DNA of 64,000 bases, from NCBI RefSeq assembly GCF_008064665.1, contig NZ_VRZA01000001.1, positions 868,001-932,000 on the forward strand. The letters are read 5' to 3'. Both the position numbers and the translations under genes were made by a program. The stretch is from Parahaliea maris (GTDB lineage: Bacteria; Pseudomonadota; Gammaproteobacteria; Pseudomonadales; Halieaceae). Shown one piece after another: positions 20,760 to 32,242 of the stretch; within the stretch, counting starts at the first letter, position 1; each line of letters opens with the position of its first letter. The notes beneath the pieces are model-generated. The model saw only the letters and a program-made list of their open reading frames with translations. It ran no database searches and was not told the origin of the DNA.

Positions 20760-20912
20760 AAGGATTCCCCAAAGAGCGTTGGATTGAAGAACATGTTGGC
20801 CGACTACTGAGAGTAGACACCGTCACTGATTCTGTCGACCGGACTTGCTGAGTTGGCGACCCCTTTCCGCCAGGGCAGCATCTTCGAAGATGTAGGCAAT
20901 GTCGTAAAATGC

Positions 20913-20945
20913 AAAAAGGGCCCACCCCTCTCAGGATGAGCCCTT
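20913..20945 (-). terminator. Terminator of the rpoBC operon
   Basis: Leftward AAGGGCTCATCC, 6-base loop, GGGTGGGCCCTT then TTTGC gives a stem with one or two wobble pairs and a T-run, about 40 bases after the rpoC stop. Confidence 0.85.
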
Positions 20946-20987
20946 GATCTGGCACCCGCCACCCGGAGGCAGCGGGATCACGCAGAC

Positions 20988-23900
20988 TTAGTCGTCCGCC
21001 TGCAGCGCCTCGGTCAGTGCCGCTTCGATTTCCTGTGCAGACACAGTCATCTCGCTGTCACCGTCACGGTTGCGCTTGCGCTCCTCGTGGTAGGCAAGGC
21101 CGGTACCGGCCGGGATCAGGCGGCCAACGACCACGTTCTCCTTGAGGCCGCGCAGGTAGTCGCGCTTGCCGGTTACCGCTGCTTCGGTCAGTACGCGGGT
21201 AGTCTCCTGGAAGGAGGCCGCGGAGATGAAGCTCTCAGTGGCCAGCGAGGCCTTGGTGATACCCAGCAGTTCGCGCTCGGCGGTGGCGGGGATCATGCCC
21301 TCGGCCAGCAGGCGCTCGTTCTCCTCGAGGAAGGTGGTGAACTCTACCTGCTCGCCCTTGATCAGGGTGGAATCGCCACTGGAGGTGATGATCACCTTGC
21401 GCAGCATCTGGCGAACGATCACCTCGATGTGCTTGTCGTTGATCTTCACACCCTGGAGGCGGTAAACCTCCTGGATCTCGTTGACGATGTACTTGGCCAG
21501 GTCCTCGATGCCTTTCAGGCGCAGGATATCGTGGGGGCTCATCGGGCCTTCAGACACGATTTCACCCTTCTCTACCTGCTCACCTTCAAACACGGAGAGG
21601 TTACGCCATTTGGGAATCAGCGCCTCGTAGTGATCGGAACCATCCGCCAGCGGCTTGCCGTCGGTCGGGGTGATCACCAGGCGACGCTTGCCCTTGGTTT
21701 CCTTACCGAAGCTCACGGTACCGGAGATTTCCGCCAGGATGGCGGGCTCTTTCGGCTTACGGGCTTCGAACAGGTCGGCAACGCGCGGCAGACCACCGGT
21801 GATGTCGCGAGTCTTGGAACCTTCCTGCGGGATACGGGCCAGTACGTCACCCGCGTCCACCTTGGCACCGTCTTCCAGGTTCACCAGGGCGTGGGCCGGC
21901 AGGAAGTAGTGGGCCGGAACGTTGGTGTTCGGCAGGCACAGTTCCTTGCCATTCTCGTCCACCAGGGTCACCGCAGGACGCACGTCCTTGCCGGCGACGG
22001 GGCGTTCACCCACTTCCATCACCTCGATGGAAGACAGACCGGTCAGCTCGTCGGTCTGGCGCTTGATGGTCACACCTTCGTCCATGGCGGAGAACTTCAC
22101 GGTACCCGCCAGCTCGGTCACGATCGGGTGAGTGTGCGGGTCCCAGTTGGCGACGATGTCGCCGGCGGAGACTTCCGCGTGGTCCTGCACCTTGATCACT
22201 GCACCGTAGGGCAGTTTGTAACGCTCGCGCTCACGGCCGACCTTGTCCAGAACCGACAGTTCACCGGAACGGGAAACGGTGATCAGGGAGCCGTCCTGAC
22301 GGTCTACTACCTTCACGTTGTGCAGACGCACGGTACCGTCGTTCATCACCTGGATGTTGTCCTGGGCAGTCGCCCGGGACGCCGCACCACCGATGTGGAA
22401 GGTACGCATGGTCAGCTGGGTACCCGGCTCACCAATGGACTGGGCCGCCACAACACCGATGGACTCACCCATGTTGACCTTGTGGCCACGGGCCAGGTCA
22501 CGGCCGTAACAGGTGGAGCAGATACCGTGACGGGTCTCACAGGTGATCGGCGAGCGCACTTCGATCTCGTCGATACCCATTTCTTCCAGGCGGGTAACCC
22601 AGGCCTCGTCCAGCATGGTGCCGGCAGTGATGGCAATTTCGTCGTCGCTACCGGGCTTGAGTACGTCCTTGGCCACGATCCGGCCCAGTACGCGATCGCC
22701 CAGCGATTCGATGATGTCGCCACCGTCGATGACCGGTGCCATCAGCAGGCCGGCGTCGGTGCCACAGTCGTCCTCGGTCACTACCAGGTCCTGGGCCACG
22801 TCAACCAGACGACGGGTCAGGTAACCGGAGTTCGCGGTCTTCAGTGCGGTATCCGCCAGACCCTTACGAGCACCGTGGGTGGAGATGAAGTACTGCAGTA
22901 CGTTCAGGCCCTCACGGAAGTTCGCCACAATCGGCGTCTCGATGATGGAGCCGTCGGGCTTGGCCATCAGGCCCCGCATGCCCGCCAGCTGGCGGATCTG
23001 GGCGGGTGAACCCCGGGCGCCGGAGTCGGCGTAGATGTACACCGAGTTGAAGGAAGCCTGCTGCTCTTCCTCGCCTTCACGGTTGACCACGCTCTCTTTG
23101 GAAAGGCCTTCCATCATCGCCTTGGACACCAGGTCGTTGGCGCGTGACCAGATATCGATCACCTTGTTGTACTTCTCACCGTGGGTTACCAGGCCGGAGG
23201 CGAACTGGTCTTCGATTTCCTTCACCTCGGCTTCGGCGTGATCGATGATCTCGGCCTTGGCTTCGGGGATCTCGAAGTCGTTCACACCGATGGAGGAACC
23301 GGAGCGGGTGGAGTACTCGTAACCGGTGTACATGAGCTGGTCGGCGAAGATAACGGTCGCCTTCAGGCCCACCACGCGGTAGCACTGGTTGATAATGCGG
23401 GAGATAGCCTTCTTGGCCATGTCCTGGTTGACCATGTCGTAACCGATACCGCGGGGTACGATTTCCCACAGCAGGGCGCGGCCGACGGTAGTGTCCGCCA
23501 GGAAAGTGCGCTCTTCCAGGTCGCCTTCCTCGGTAGCCACAGCCTCGGATACACGTACCTTGACGCGCGCCTGCAGGTGGACGTGACCGGCCTTGTAGGC
23601 GCGGTGTACTTCGGAGACATTGGCAAAGGCCATGCCCTCGCCCTTGGCGTTTACGCGCTCGCGGGTCATGTAGTACAGACCCAGTACCACGTCCTGGGAC
23701 GGTACGATGATCGGCTCACCGTTGGCGGGCGACAGGATGTTGTTGGTAGACATCATCAGCGCGCGCGCTTCCAGCTGGGCTTCCAGGGTCAGCGGTACGT
23801 GTACCGCCATCTGGTCGCCGTCGAAGTCCGCGTTGTAGGCGGCACACACCAGCGGGTGCAGCTGGATCGCCTTACCTTCAATCAGTACTGGCTCGAAGGC

Positions 23901-25205
23901 CTGGATACCCAGGCGGTGCAGGGTCGGTGCGCGGTTCAGCAGTACCGGGTGCTCACGGATGACCTCGGCGAGGATGTCCCACACTTCCGGCGGCTCGCGC
24001 TCGACCATTTTCTTGGCGGCCTTGATGGTCGTCGCCAGGCCACGGGCTTCCAGCTTGCCGAAGATGAACGGCTTGAACAGCTCCAGGGCCATTTTCTTGG
24101 GCAGACCACACTGGTGCAGGCGCAGGGTCGGGCCCACCACGATCACGGAACGGCCCGAGTAGTCGACCCGCTTACCCAGCAGGTTCTGACGGAAGCGGCC
24201 CTGCTTGCCCTTGATCATGTCGGCCAGGGACTTCAGCGGGCGCTTGTTGGAGCCGGTGATGGCGCGGCCGCGACGGCCGTTGTCCAGCAGCGCGTCCACG
24301 GACTCCTGCAGCATGCGCTTCTCGTTGCGCACGATGATGTCGGGCGCATTGAGGTCCAACAACCGTTTAAGCCGGTTGTTACGGTTGATCACCCGACGGT
24401 ACAGGTCGTTCAGGTCGGAGGTCGCAAAGCGGCCACCGTCCAGCGGTACCAGCGGGCGCAGGTCCGGCGGCAGTACCGGCAGGGCGTTCATGACCATCCA
24501 CTCGGGCTTGTTGCCGGAGTTGGCGAAGGCTTCCATCAGCTTCAGGCGCTTGGACAGCTTCTTGATCTTGGTCTCGGAGTTGGTGGCCGGGATCTCCTCG
24601 CGCAGGCGGGCGATCTCCTGCTCCAGGTCGAGCTGGCTCATCAGGTCCTGGACGGCTTCGGCACCCATCTTGGCGGAGAACTCGTCACCGAATTCTTCCA
24701 TGGCCTCGTAGTACTGCTCGTCGGTGAGCAGCTGGCCGAGCTCCAGGGTAGTCATGCCGGGATCGGTGACCACGTAGGATTCAAAGTACAGTACCCGCTC
24801 GATATCGCGCAGGGTCATGTCCAGCAGCAGGCCGATACGGGACGGCAGCGACTTCAGGAACCAGATGTGCGCAACCGGCGACGCCAGTTCGATGTGGCCC
24901 ATGCGCTCGCGACGCACTTTGGCCAACGCCACTTCAACGCCACACTTCTCACAGATAACACCGCGATGCTTGAGGCGCTTGTACTTGCCACACAGGCACT
25001 CGTAGTCCTTCACCGGGCCAAAGATCTTGGCGCAGAACAGGCCGTCCCGCTCCGGCTTGAAGGTACGGTAGTTAATGGTTTCCGGCTTCTTCACTTCACC
25101 GAATGACCAGGAGCGAATCATCTCCGGGGACGCGAGGCCAATACGGATGGCATCGAATTCGTCTGACTGTCCCTGGGACTTGAGCAGATTAAGTAAGTCT
25201 TTCAA
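20988..25205 (-). CDS. rpoC: RNA polymerase beta' subunit
   Basis: Largest RNA polymerase subunit, 1405 residues. The N-terminal zinc ribbon is [20 protein letters not shown] (about 70-89). The catalytic magnesium loop is [17 protein letters not shown] (about 458-474). The bridge-helix/trigger-loop region includes [17 protein letters not shown] and [21 protein letters not shown] second zinc site is [18 protein letters not shown]. Length and insertions match gammaproteobacterial proteins. It follows rpoB after 113 bases. Confidence 0.99.
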   Translation of the reverse strand: MKDLLNLLKSQGQSDEFDAIRIGLASPEMIRSWSFGEVKKPETINYRTFKPERDGLFCAKIFGPVKDYECLCGKYKRLKHRGVICEKCGVEVALAKVRRERMGHIELASPVAHIWFLKSLPSRIGLLLDMTLRDIERVLYFESYVVTDPGMTTLELGQLLTDEQYYEAMEEFGDEFSAKMGAEAVQDLMSQLDLEQEIARLREEIPATNSETKIKKLSKRLKLMEAFANSGNKPEWMVMNALPVLPPDLRPLVPLDGGRFATSDLNDLYRRVINRNNRLKRLLDLNAPDIIVRNEKRMLQESVDALLDNGRRGRAITGSNKRPLKSLADMIKGKQGRFRQNLLGKRVDYSGRSVIVVGPTLRLHQCGLPKKMALELFKPFIFGKLEARGLATTIKAAKKMVEREPPEVWDILAEVIREHPVLLNRAPTLHRLGIQAFEPVLIEGKAIQLHPLVCAAYNADFDGDQMAVHVPLTLEAQLEARALMMSTNNILSPANGEPIIVPSQDVVLGLYYMTRERVNAKGEGMAFANVSEVHRAYKAGHVHLQARVKVRVSEAVATEEGDLEERTFLADTTVGRALLWEIVPRGIGYDMVNQDMAKKAISRIINQCYRVVGLKATVIFADQLMYTGYEYSTRSGSSIGVNDFEIPEAKAEIIDHAEAEVKEIEDQFASGLVTHGEKYNKVIDIWSRANDLVSKAMMEGLSKESVVNREGEEEQQASFNSVYIYADSGARGSPAQIRQLAGMRGLMAKPDGSIIETPIVANFREGLNVLQYFISTHGARKGLADTALKTANSGYLTRRLVDVAQDLVVTEDDCGTDAGLLMAPVIDGGDIIESLGDRVLGRIVAKDVLKPGSDDEIAITAGTMLDEAWVTRLEEMGIDEIEVRSPITCETRHGICSTCYGRDLARGHKVNMGESIGVVAAQSIGEPGTQLTMRTFHIGGAASRATAQDNIQVMNDGTVRLHNVKVVDRQDGSLITVSRSGELSVLDKVGRERERYKLPYGAVIKVQDHAEVSAGDIVANWDPHTHPIVTELAGTVKFSAMDEGVTIKRQTDELTGLSSIEVMEVGERPVAGKDVRPAVTLVDENGKELCLPNTNVPAHYFLPAHALVNLEDGAKVDAGDVLARIPQEGSKTRDITGGLPRVADLFEARKPKEPAILAEISGTVSFGKETKGKRRLVITPTDGKPLADGSDHYEALIPKWRNLSVFEGEQVEKGEIVSEGPMSPHDILRLKGIEDLAKYIVNEIQEVYRLQGVKINDKHIEVIVRQMLRKVIITSSGDSTLIKGEQVEFTTFLEENERLLAEGMIPATAERELLGITKASLATESFISAASFQETTRVLTEAAVTGKRDYLRGLKENVVVGRLIPAGTGLAYHEERKRNRDGDSEMTVSAQEIEAALTEALQADD

Positions 25206-25287
25206 GGTCTTTCCTCCGCGAGGTTTTCCTTTGGGCGGGTGGCTGGGCCACCCGGCCGTGAGTCCTGAATATGTTCGTTAATGCACC

Positions 25288-25309
25288 GCCCGGCGGCGCG
25301 CCGCCGGGC
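25288..25309. repeat. 22-bp perfect GC palindrome in the rpoB-rpoC spacer
   Basis: GCCCGGCGGCG followed by its exact complement CGCCGCCGGGC, with no loop. It would form an intercistronic hairpin or cruciform 10 bases after the rpoB stop. A second smaller hairpin (GGGTGGC/GCCACCC, near 25237-25254) lies in the same 113-base spacer. Confidence 0.9.
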
Positions 25310-25318
25310 AGCTGGTGA

Positions 25319-28300
25319 TCACTCGTTCTCCAGCTCGATATCGATACCCAGTGAACGGATCTCCTTAACCAACACGTTGAAGGACTCGGGCATGCCCGGC
25401 TCCATACGATGGTCACCATCGACGATGTTCTTGTACATCTTGGTACGGCCCGCCACGTCATCCGACTTCACAGTCAGCATTTCCTGCAGCGTATAGGCCG
25501 CGCCGTAAGCTTCCAGCGCCCACACTTCCATCTCACCGAAGCGCTGGCCACCGAACTGGGCCTTACCACCCAGCGGCTGCTGGGTAACCAGGCTGTAGGA
25601 ACCGGTGGAACGGGCGTGCATCTTGTCGTCCACAAGGTGGTTCAGCTTCAGCATGTACATGTAGCCCACGGTCACCGGACGGTCGAAGGCTTCGCCGGTA
25701 CGACCGTCGTGCAGGGTGAACTGGCCTGACTCAGGCAGACCCGCCAGTTCCAGCAGTTCCTTGATGGACTCCTCGGCAGCACCATCGAATACCGGGGTCG
25801 CCATCGGCACACCACCGCGCAGGTTGCCGGCCAGTTCCATGATCTCTTCGTCGCTGAGTGACTTGAGATCCTCAACACGGCCAGCGCCGTTGTTGTAGAT
25901 GGACTCGAGGAACTTGCGTACCTCGGCGACCTTGCGCTGCTCGGCGATCATCTCGTCGATCTTCACGCCGAGGCCCTTGGCAGCCATGCCCAGGTGGGTT
26001 TCCAGAATCTGGCCCACGTTCATCCGCGAGGGTACACCCAGCGGGTTGAGCACGATGTCCACAGGCTCACCGTTCTCGTCGTAGGGCATGTCCTCCACCG
26101 GCATGATCACCGAGATCACACCCTTGTTACCGTGGCGGCCCGCCATCTTGTCACCCGGCTGGATGCGACGCTTGATGGCCAGGTAGACCTTGACGATTTT
26201 CAGCACGCCCGGGGCGAGGTCGTCGCCGGACTGCAGCTTGCGTTTCTTGTCTTCAAAGCGCTCTTCCAGCAGCTTGTTCTGCTCGTCGAGCTGACGCTTG
26301 GCGGAAGCCAGGGCTTCGTTCAGGTCGGCATCGGCCAGCTTCAGCTTGAACCACTGGTCGCGATCCAGTTCGCTCAGCACCTTCTCGGTCAGGCTGGTGC
26401 CCTTGGCCAGGCCCGCACCACTGACGGTCTTCTGGCCCTTGATCAGGTTGCCCAGACGCGCAAAGGAGGCTTCTTCGAAGATACGGTACTCTTCTTTCAG
26501 ATCCTTGCGGAACTCGTCCAGCTGGTGCTTCTCAATCTGCAGGGCACGAGCGTCCTTCTCCAGACCGTCGCGGGTGAATACCTGGACGTCGATCACCGTA
26601 CCCTTGGTGCTGGAAGGCACACGCAGGGAGGTGTCTTTCACGTCGGAGGCCTTCTCACCGAAGATCGCGCGCAGCAGTTTCTCTTCCGGGGTCAGCTGGG
26701 TTTCGCCCTTCGGCGTTACCTTGCCCACCAGGATATCGCCGGCGTCGACTTCCGCACCGATGTACACGATGCCGGACTCATCCAGCTTGGCCAGGGCGCT
26801 CTCACCCACGTTGGGAATATCGGCAGAGATCTCTTCCGGCCCCAGCTTGGTATCACGGGCGATACAGGTCAGTTCCTGGATGTGGATCGTAGTGAAACGA
26901 TCTTCCTTGACCACTTTCTCGGACACCAGGATGGAGTCCTCGAAGTTGTAGCCGTTCCAGGGCATGAACGCGATGCGCATGTTCTGGCCCAGGGCCAGCT
27001 CACCCATATCGATGGACGGGCCATCGGCCAGGATGTCACCGCGGTCGACCACGTCACCCTGGCGCACAATCGGCCGCTGGTTGATGCAGGTGTTCTGGTT
27101 GGAGCGGGTGTACTTGGTCAGGTTGTAGATATCAACCGGTGCCTCGTCCTTGCCCACGTCCTGGTCGTTGACGCGTACCACGATACGGCTGGCGTCGACG
27201 GAGTCGATTACGCCGGGGCGACGGGCCACGGCACACACACCGGAGTCGGCAGCGACGTAGCGCTCCATACCGGTGCCCACCAGAGGCTTGTCGCTCTTCA
27301 GGGTCGGAACCGCCTGACGCTGCATGTTCGAACCCATGAGGGCGCGGTTCGCGTCATCGTGCTCGAGGAACGGAATCAGGGCCGCCGCCACGGATACCAC
27401 CTGCTTGGGTGATACATCCATGTAGCCGACTTCTACCGCCGGCTTGACGGTGAATTCGTTCATGTAACGCACGTTGATCAGCTCTTCCACGAACTGATTG
27501 TTCTCGTTCAGTTCCGCAGACGCCTGCGCGATTACGAAGCCGGCTTCATTGATGGCCGACAGGTATTCGATCTGGTCGGTCACCTTGCCGTCCACCACTT
27601 TGCGGTAGGGCGACTCGAGGAAGCCGTAATCGTTGGTGCGGGCATAGGTTGCCAGCGAGTTGATCAGGCCGATGTTCGGACCTTCAGGGGTCTCGATCGG
27701 ACAGACGCGGCCGTAGTGCGTCGGGTGTACGTCGCGCACTTCGAAGCCGGCACGCTCGCGGGTCAGGCCACCCGGGCCAAGGGCCGATACACGGCGCTTG
27801 TGGGTCACTTCCGACAGCGGGTTGTTCTGGTCCATGAACTGGGACAGCTGGCTGGAACCGAAGAACTCTTTCACCGCGGCGGAAACCGGCTTGGCGTTGA
27901 TCAGGTCCTGGGGCATCAGGCCCTCGGACTCGGCCATGGACAGGCGCTCTTTTACCGCGCGCTCCACACGCACCAGGCCCACTCGGAACTGGTTCTCGGC
28001 CATCTCGCCCACGGAACGCACACGGCGGTTACCCAGGTGGTCGATGTCGTCCACCATGCCGCGGCCGTTACGGATGTCCACCAGGGTCTTCAGTACCGCT
28101 ACGATGTCTTCACGGTCGAGGACGCCGGAACCGGTCACTTCGTCACGACCCAGGCGGCGGTTGAACTTCATGCGGCCAACGTTGGACAGGTCGTAGCGGT
28201 CGGCGGAGAAGAACAGGTTCTGGAACAGGTTCTCGGCAGACTCCTTGGTCGGCGGCTCGCCGGGGCGCATCATGCGGTAGATTTCGACCAGCGCTTCCAG

Positions 28301-29392
28301 CTCGTTGCGGGTGCTGTCCTGACGCAGGGTATCGGAGATGAACGGACCGCAGTCCAGCTCATTGGTGTACAGGGTTTCAATGATGTCGACACCGGCTTCG
28401 CGCAGCTTGGCCAGGATCTCACCATTGACTTCGGAGTTGCACTCAACCAGTACTTCACCGGTTTTCTCGTCGATGAAGTTCTTGGCCAGGGCGCGGCCGT
28501 AGAGGTACTCCTCCGGCACTTCCAGTTCGGTGACGTCAGCTTTCTCCAGATCGCGAATGTGGCGCGCAGTGATACGGCGGCCCTGCTCCACGATGACTTT
28601 CTTGCCAACCTTGATATCAAAGGCAGCGACGTCACCGCGCAGACGCTCGGGGATCAGCTTGATGGTGTAAGCACCGTCCTTGTCGACGTTGAACGTGTTC
28701 GTGTCGTAGAACATGTCCAGGATTTCCTCGGACTCGTAACCCAGGGCGCGCAGCAGGATGGTCGCCGGCAGCTTGCGGCGACGGTCGATACGCACAAAGA
28801 CCATGTCTTTCGGGTCGAACTCGAAGTCCAGCCAGGAGCCACGGTAGGGAATCACCCGGGCGGAGTACAGCAGCTTGCCGGACGAGTGGGTCTTGCCCTT
28901 GTCGTGGTCGAAGAATACACCGGGGGAGCGGTGCAGCTGGGACACGATGACACGCTCGGTACCGTTGATGACGAAGGTACCGTTCTCGGTCATCAGGGGG
29001 ATCTCCCCCATGTAGACTTCCTGCTCCTTGATGTCCTTGATGGTCTTGTTGGCGGAGTCCTTGTCGTAAATGATCAGGCGGACCTTCACGCGCAGGGGGC
29101 AGGAGTAGGTGACGCCACGCAGCTGACACTCGTTGACGTCAAACACCGGAGTGCCCAGGGCGTAATCAACGTATTCCAGAGCGGCGTTGCCGCTGTAGCT
29201 GACAATAGGAAATACGGACTTGAATGCAGCGTGCAGGCCGTAATCGCCACGTTGGTCCAGGGGCGTGCCCTGCTGGGTGAACTTCCGGTAGGAATCCAGT
29301 TGGATCGCAAGCAGGTATGGAACGTCCATGACCTTCGACAGCATGCCGAAGTCCTTGCGAATGCGTTTTTTCTCAGTGTACGAGTATGCCAT
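25319..29392 (-). CDS. rpoB: RNA polymerase beta subunit
   Basis: Second-largest RNA polymerase subunit, 1357 residues, starting [16 protein letters not shown]. The rifampicin region reads [20 protein letters not shown] and [20 protein letters not shown], with wild-type residues at the classical resistance positions, so sensitivity is predicted. Later conserved parts include the [15 protein letters not shown] and [20 protein letters not shown] segments. It is co-transcribed with rpoC and preceded by rplL through a 236-base spacer containing a long palindrome and an attenuator-like hairpin. Confidence 0.99.
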   Translation of the reverse strand: MAYSYTEKKRIRKDFGMLSKVMDVPYLLAIQLDSYRKFTQQGTPLDQRGDYGLHAAFKSVFPIVSYSGNAALEYVDYALGTPVFDVNECQLRGVTYSCPLRVKVRLIIYDKDSANKTIKDIKEQEVYMGEIPLMTENGTFVINGTERVIVSQLHRSPGVFFDHDKGKTHSSGKLLYSARVIPYRGSWLDFEFDPKDMVFVRIDRRRKLPATILLRALGYESEEILDMFYDTNTFNVDKDGAYTIKLIPERLRGDVAAFDIKVGKKVIVEQGRRITARHIRDLEKADVTELEVPEEYLYGRALAKNFIDEKTGEVLVECNSEVNGEILAKLREAGVDIIETLYTNELDCGPFISDTLRQDSTRNELEALVEIYRMMRPGEPPTKESAENLFQNLFFSADRYDLSNVGRMKFNRRLGRDEVTGSGVLDREDIVAVLKTLVDIRNGRGMVDDIDHLGNRRVRSVGEMAENQFRVGLVRVERAVKERLSMAESEGLMPQDLINAKPVSAAVKEFFGSSQLSQFMDQNNPLSEVTHKRRVSALGPGGLTRERAGFEVRDVHPTHYGRVCPIETPEGPNIGLINSLATYARTNDYGFLESPYRKVVDGKVTDQIEYLSAINEAGFVIAQASAELNENNQFVEELINVRYMNEFTVKPAVEVGYMDVSPKQVVSVAAALIPFLEHDDANRALMGSNMQRQAVPTLKSDKPLVGTGMERYVAADSGVCAVARRPGVIDSVDASRIVVRVNDQDVGKDEAPVDIYNLTKYTRSNQNTCINQRPIVRQGDVVDRGDILADGPSIDMGELALGQNMRIAFMPWNGYNFEDSILVSEKVVKEDRFTTIHIQELTCIARDTKLGPEEISADIPNVGESALAKLDESGIVYIGAEVDAGDILVGKVTPKGETQLTPEEKLLRAIFGEKASDVKDTSLRVPSSTKGTVIDVQVFTRDGLEKDARALQIEKHQLDEFRKDLKEEYRIFEEASFARLGNLIKGQKTVSGAGLAKGTSLTEKVLSELDRDQWFKLKLADADLNEALASAKRQLDEQNKLLEERFEDKKRKLQSGDDLAPGVLKIVKVYLAIKRRIQPGDKMAGRHGNKGVISVIMPVEDMPYDENGEPVDIVLNPLGVPSRMNVGQILETHLGMAAKGLGVKIDEMIAEQRKVAEVRKFLESIYNNGAGRVEDLKSLSDEEIMELAGNLRGGVPMATPVFDGAAEESIKELLELAGLPESGQFTLHDGRTGEAFDRPVTVGYMYMLKLNHLVDDKMHARSTGSYSLVTQQPLGGKAQFGGQRFGEMEVWALEAYGAAYTLQEMLTVKSDDVAGRTKMYKNIVDGDHRMEPGMPESFNVLVKEIRSLGIDIELENE

Positions 29393-29499
29393 CAGTACTC
29401 CCCAGCGTGATTAGCCATCCGCCACAGTGGGCGGTTCAACAGCCCCTCGCGGGCTGCAGTCAGGTCGCGCAGCGCAGCTGCCAACCCAGAATCTGAATA

Positions 29500-29553
29500 C
29501 GGTTTTAAGGGGTCAGAGCCCTTTAATTAAAGGGCTCTGACCCCTTAAAACCG
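29500..29553. repeat. GGGGTCAGAG-family palindrome, copy C (54-bp perfect palindrome)
   Basis: Every base from 29500 to 29553 matches its own reverse complement, centred on AATT at about 29525-29528. Outer bases are CGGTTTTAAGGGGTCAGAGC and the inner part is CCTTTAATTAAAGG. It lies in the transcribed rplL-rpoB spacer, so the RNA would fold into one long hairpin. It shares GGGGTCAGAG with copies A, B and D. Confidence 0.96.
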
Positions 29554-29562
29554 AAGCGGGAA

Positions 29563-29593
29563 AAGGCCGGCGGGCAAATTGCCCACCAGCCTT
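29563..29593 (-). terminator. Attenuator-like hairpin between rplL and rpoB
   Basis: Leftward AAGGCTGGTGGGC, short AT loop, GCCCGCCGGCCTT then TTCCC forms a stem of about 12 bp with two mismatches and a short T-run, 36 bases after the rplL stop. E. coli has a partial terminator at the same place that lowers rpoBC relative to ribosomal protein expression; the same role is inferred here. Confidence 0.7.
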
Positions 29594-29628
29594 GTCCTTG
29601 CCTGGATGAAACCAGACCAATGTCGAGC

Positions 29629-30009
29629 TTACTTGAGCTCGACGGAGCCGCCGGCTTCTTCCAGCTGCTTCTTGATGTCTTCGGCTTCTTCCTTGGAAGC
29701 ACCTTCCTTGATGGGGGAAGGAGCGCCGTCGACCAGGCCTTTGGCTTCTTTCAGGCCCAGACCGGTTACTGCACGTACTACCTTGATGACGTTAACTTTC
29801 TTGTCACCGGCAGCAGTCAGAACCACGTCGAACTCGGTCTGCTCTTCAGCAGCACCGCCGGCGTCGCCGCCAGCAGCAGCCGGAGCAGCAGCTACGGCAG
29901 CAGCCGCAGTTACGCCGAATTTTTCTTCCATTGCTTCGATGAGCTCAACGATTTCCATTACGCTCATTTCAGCGATTGCATTCAAAATGTCGTCTTTAGA
30001 CAGAGCCAT
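29629..30009 (-). CDS. rplL: 50S ribosomal protein L7/L12
   Basis: Multicopy stalk protein that recruits translation factors. The 126 residues include the N-terminal dimer domain [20 protein letters not shown], an Ala/Gly-rich hinge ([20 protein letters not shown], about 34-53) and the C-terminal factor-binding domain with [20 protein letters not shown] and a final GGSVELK. It follows rplJ after 64 bases. Confidence 0.98.
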   Translation of the reverse strand: MALSKDDILNAIAEMSVMEIVELIEAMEEKFGVTAAAAVAAAPAAAGGDAGGAAEEQTEFDVVLTAAGDKKVNVIKVVRAVTGLGLKEAKGLVDGAPSPIKEGASKEEAEDIKKQLEEAGGSVELK

Positions 30010-30073
30010 GACTCATTTCTCCAATTTGCTGTGAATAGGTTAATTAGCTGAGTGAAATTCACTCGACAGCGAA

Positions 30074-30601
30074 TTACGCTGCCTCTTTCTGATCGCGTAC
30101 TGCTGCCAGCGTGCGAACCAACTTTCCAGGTACTTCGTTCATTGTCTGGACCAGCTTGGTCGCCGGCGCTTTCATTACACTCATCAGCATTGAGAGTGCC
30201 TGATCACGCGTAGGCAACTTAGCCAGAACATCCAACTGGTCTGCACCCAGCATTTGGCCGCTCACCGCCAGTGCCTTCACCTCGAACTTGTCGTTCTCTT
30301 TGGCGAAGTCTTTAAAGAGTCGAGCCGCTGCACCCGGATCCTCCATAGAGAAGCCGAACAGGGACGGACCCACCAGTGCGTCGTTGACACACTCGTAGTC
30401 AGTTCCTTCCAGAGCGCGTTTGGCCAGTGTGTTCCGTACGACACGGAGGGTCACTGAATTTTCGCGCGCGCTGGCTCGCAGGGCTGTCATCCCGTCCACG
30501 GTTACGCCACGTGCATCGGCGATAACAAGGGACAGTGCACTGGTGGCAGTCTCGTTAACTTCAGCTACGATCGCTTTCTTGTCTTCGAGTCCAATTGCCA
30601 C
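30074..30601 (-). CDS. rplJ: 50S ribosomal protein L10
   Basis: Base of the ribosomal stalk; with L12 it autoregulates by binding its own mRNA leader. The 175 residues start [19 protein letters not shown] and include [19 protein letters not shown] and [15 protein letters not shown], family signatures. The C-terminal helix [20 protein letters not shown] binds L12 dimers. A 369-base untranslated region with an L10 leader precedes it. Confidence 0.98.
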   Translation of the reverse strand: MAIGLEDKKAIVAEVNETATSALSLVIADARGVTVDGMTALRASARENSVTLRVVRNTLAKRALEGTDYECVNDALVGPSLFGFSMEDPGAAARLFKDFAKENDKFEVKALAVSGQMLGADQLDVLAKLPTRDQALSMLMSVMKAPATKLVQTMNEVPGKLVRTLAAVRDQKEAA

Positions 30602-30970
30602 TGGTATTACTCCTGGATGACTAAGTTAAGTACTGCCAAACCTATGGCGGTACCGCTTTGCGTGGTGAACGTATCCACCATCTGCGTAGGTTTTGATCGA
30701 CGTCACGGGAAACTTTCTCCCGCGGGTTGATCGCAATTAAGGCGCTGCGTTAAGCTGTTGCCAGCCTGTTATTGCAGTGCCACCTACGGTCTTTGATGGC
30801 CTTCAGTTCTCAGCTAATCGGGCCCGTCTCTCGACGTGGCCACAGCCTGTTCCAAAGACCTCAAAGTTGACCGGTTGGCGCCGCGTAGGCCCCTGCCCGG
30901 TCGACCGACTCTCCCTCCATGGAAAGCCTTGAGGAGCAGCCCCTTGTGGGGGCCGCCCGATCAATACTGC
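30602..30970 (-). promoter_or_regulatory. L10 autoregulatory mRNA leader upstream of rplJ
   Basis: The rplA-rplJ gap is 369 bases without a gene. In the minus direction ACCGTAGGTG (30781-30790) can pair with ACCTACGCAG (about 30682-30691), enclosing about 90 bases that fold further. These two blocks are the hallmark of the L10-leader family that binds L10(L12)4. Near the rplA stop, another hairpin (GCGGCCCCC/GGGGCTGC, about 30936-30956) could act as processing or weak termination site. Confidence 0.82.
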
Positions 30971-31666
30971 TTAAGCGTCGACGGAAGCGGTGTCGACGTT
31001 AACACCCGGGCCCATGGTAGTGGACAGGGTGATTTTCTTCAGGTAAACGCCCTTGGCAGCGGCGGGCTTGGCCTTTTTCAGGTCAGCCAGTACTGCTTCG
31101 AGGTTGCCCTTGATGGCGTCCAGCTCGAAGCTGATCTTGCCGATGCCACCATGGATAATGCCGTTCTTGTCAGTGCGGTAGCGCATCTGACCAGCCTTGG
31201 CGTTCTTGACCGCAGTCTCGACGTCCGGAGTTACGGTGCCGGTCTTGGGGTTCGGCATCAGGCCGCGCGGACCCAGCAGCTGACCCAGCTGACCTACAAC
31301 ACGCATGGCGTCGGGTGAAGCGACAACCACGTCGAAATCCATCATGCCGCCCTTGATCTGCTCGGCCAGCTCTTCCATACCCACGAAGTCGGCGCCAGCA
31401 GCCTGGGCCTTGTCGGCGTTGTCGCCCTGGGTGAACACGGCAACACGCACGTCGGAACCGGTACCGTGGGGCAGCGTGGTCGCGCCGCGCACAGCCTGGT
31501 CGGATTTACGTGCGTCCACGCCCAGGTTCACGGCCACTTCAACGGTCTCGTTGAACTTGGCAGTGGCGAACTCTTTCAACAGGCCAACGGCCTCTTCCAG
31601 AGAGTAGGCTTTGGCCGGATCGACCTTTTCCTTGAATGCGCGTACGCGCTTGGACAGCTTGGCCAT
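30971..31666 (-). CDS. rplA: 50S ribosomal protein L1
   Basis: L1 forms the mobile stalk near the E site and represses the L11 operon in E. coli. The 231 residues start [20 protein letters not shown], with [20 protein letters not shown] and the signature [18 protein letters not shown]. Its ATG overlaps the rplK stop by one base (TAATG). Confidence 0.98.
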   Translation of the reverse strand: MAKLSKRVRAFKEKVDPAKAYSLEEAVGLLKEFATAKFNETVEVAVNLGVDARKSDQAVRGATTLPHGTGSDVRVAVFTQGDNADKAQAAGADFVGMEELAEQIKGGMMDFDVVVASPDAMRVVGQLGQLLGPRGLMPNPKTGTVTPDVETAVKNAKAGQMRYRTDKNGIIHGGIGKISFELDAIKGNLEAVLADLKKAKPAAAKGVYLKKITLSTTMGPGVNVDTASVDA

Positions 31667-32100
31667 TAGTTAACCCCCTCTACTTCGATACCGGCGGAAC
31701 GGGCGCTGCCAGCGATGGTGCGCACGGCGGCGTCCATGTCAGCGGCAGTCAGGTCCGGCCATTTCTGGGTGGCAACCTCTTCCAGCTGGGCGCGGGTAAC
31801 CTTGCCCACCTTGTTGGTGTTCGGGGTGCCAGAACCTTTCTTGATCTTGGCGACCTTGCGCAGCAGCACGGAGGCCGGCGGGGTCTTCTTGATGAAGGTA
31901 AAGGAACGGTCGTTGTAAACAGTGATCACAACCGGAATCGGCAGACCGGGCTCGGTGCCCTGGGTCTCGGCGTTGAACGCCTTGCAGAATTCCATGATGT
32001 TCACGCCATGCTGACCCAGCGCCGGGCCCACAGGCGGGCTCGGGTTGGCCTGGCCAGCAGGCACTTGCAGCTTGATATAAGCTTCTACTTTCTTGGCCAT
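31666..32100 (-). CDS. rplK: 50S ribosomal protein L11
   Basis: L11 forms the GTPase-associated centre with L10-L12 and is needed for RelA activation. The 144 residues start [20 protein letters not shown], with [20 protein letters not shown] and the C-terminal RNA-binding domain ending [19 protein letters not shown]. The ATG at 32100 gives the normal N-terminus; the frame remains open 23 codons upstream but that part is not family-like. Confidence 0.98.
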   Translation of the reverse strand: MAKKVEAYIKLQVPAGQANPSPPVGPALGQHGVNIMEFCKAFNAETQGTEPGLPIPVVITVYNDRSFTFIKKTPPASVLLRKVAKIKKGSGTPNTNKVGKVTRAQLEEVATQKWPDLTAADMDAAVRTIAGSARSAGIEVEGVN

Positions 32101-32175
32101 GTTGACTCTCCCGGGTGCAAACGCCGTTGTACCTTTCGACTTGCGCCGCCCGGTACGCGGGCTCCCCATTGTCTA

Positions 32176-32231
32176 AAAAGGGGTCAGAGCCCTTTTTACT
32201 GATTTCTTTAAAAAGGGCTCTGACCCCTTTT
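32176..32231. repeat. GGGGTCAGAG-family palindromic repeat, copy D
   Basis: Left arm 32176-32197 (AAAAGGGGTCAGAGCCC plus TTTTT) and right arm 32210-32231 are exact reverse complements, 22 bp each, around a 12-base loop. It lies 12 bases after the nusG stop and 75 bases before rplK, inside the likely nusG-rplK transcript. The T-run after the right arm in either direction could give terminator activity. Confidence 0.95.
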
Positions 32232-32242
32232 GAGAAAAGACC

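Noticed and set aside
23181..25106. Very long plus-strand frame opposite rpoC (and similar ones opposite rpoB and both tuf genes)
   Set aside because: These are mirror frames of highly expressed genes with strong codon bias. Products have no signal, motif or family resemblance.
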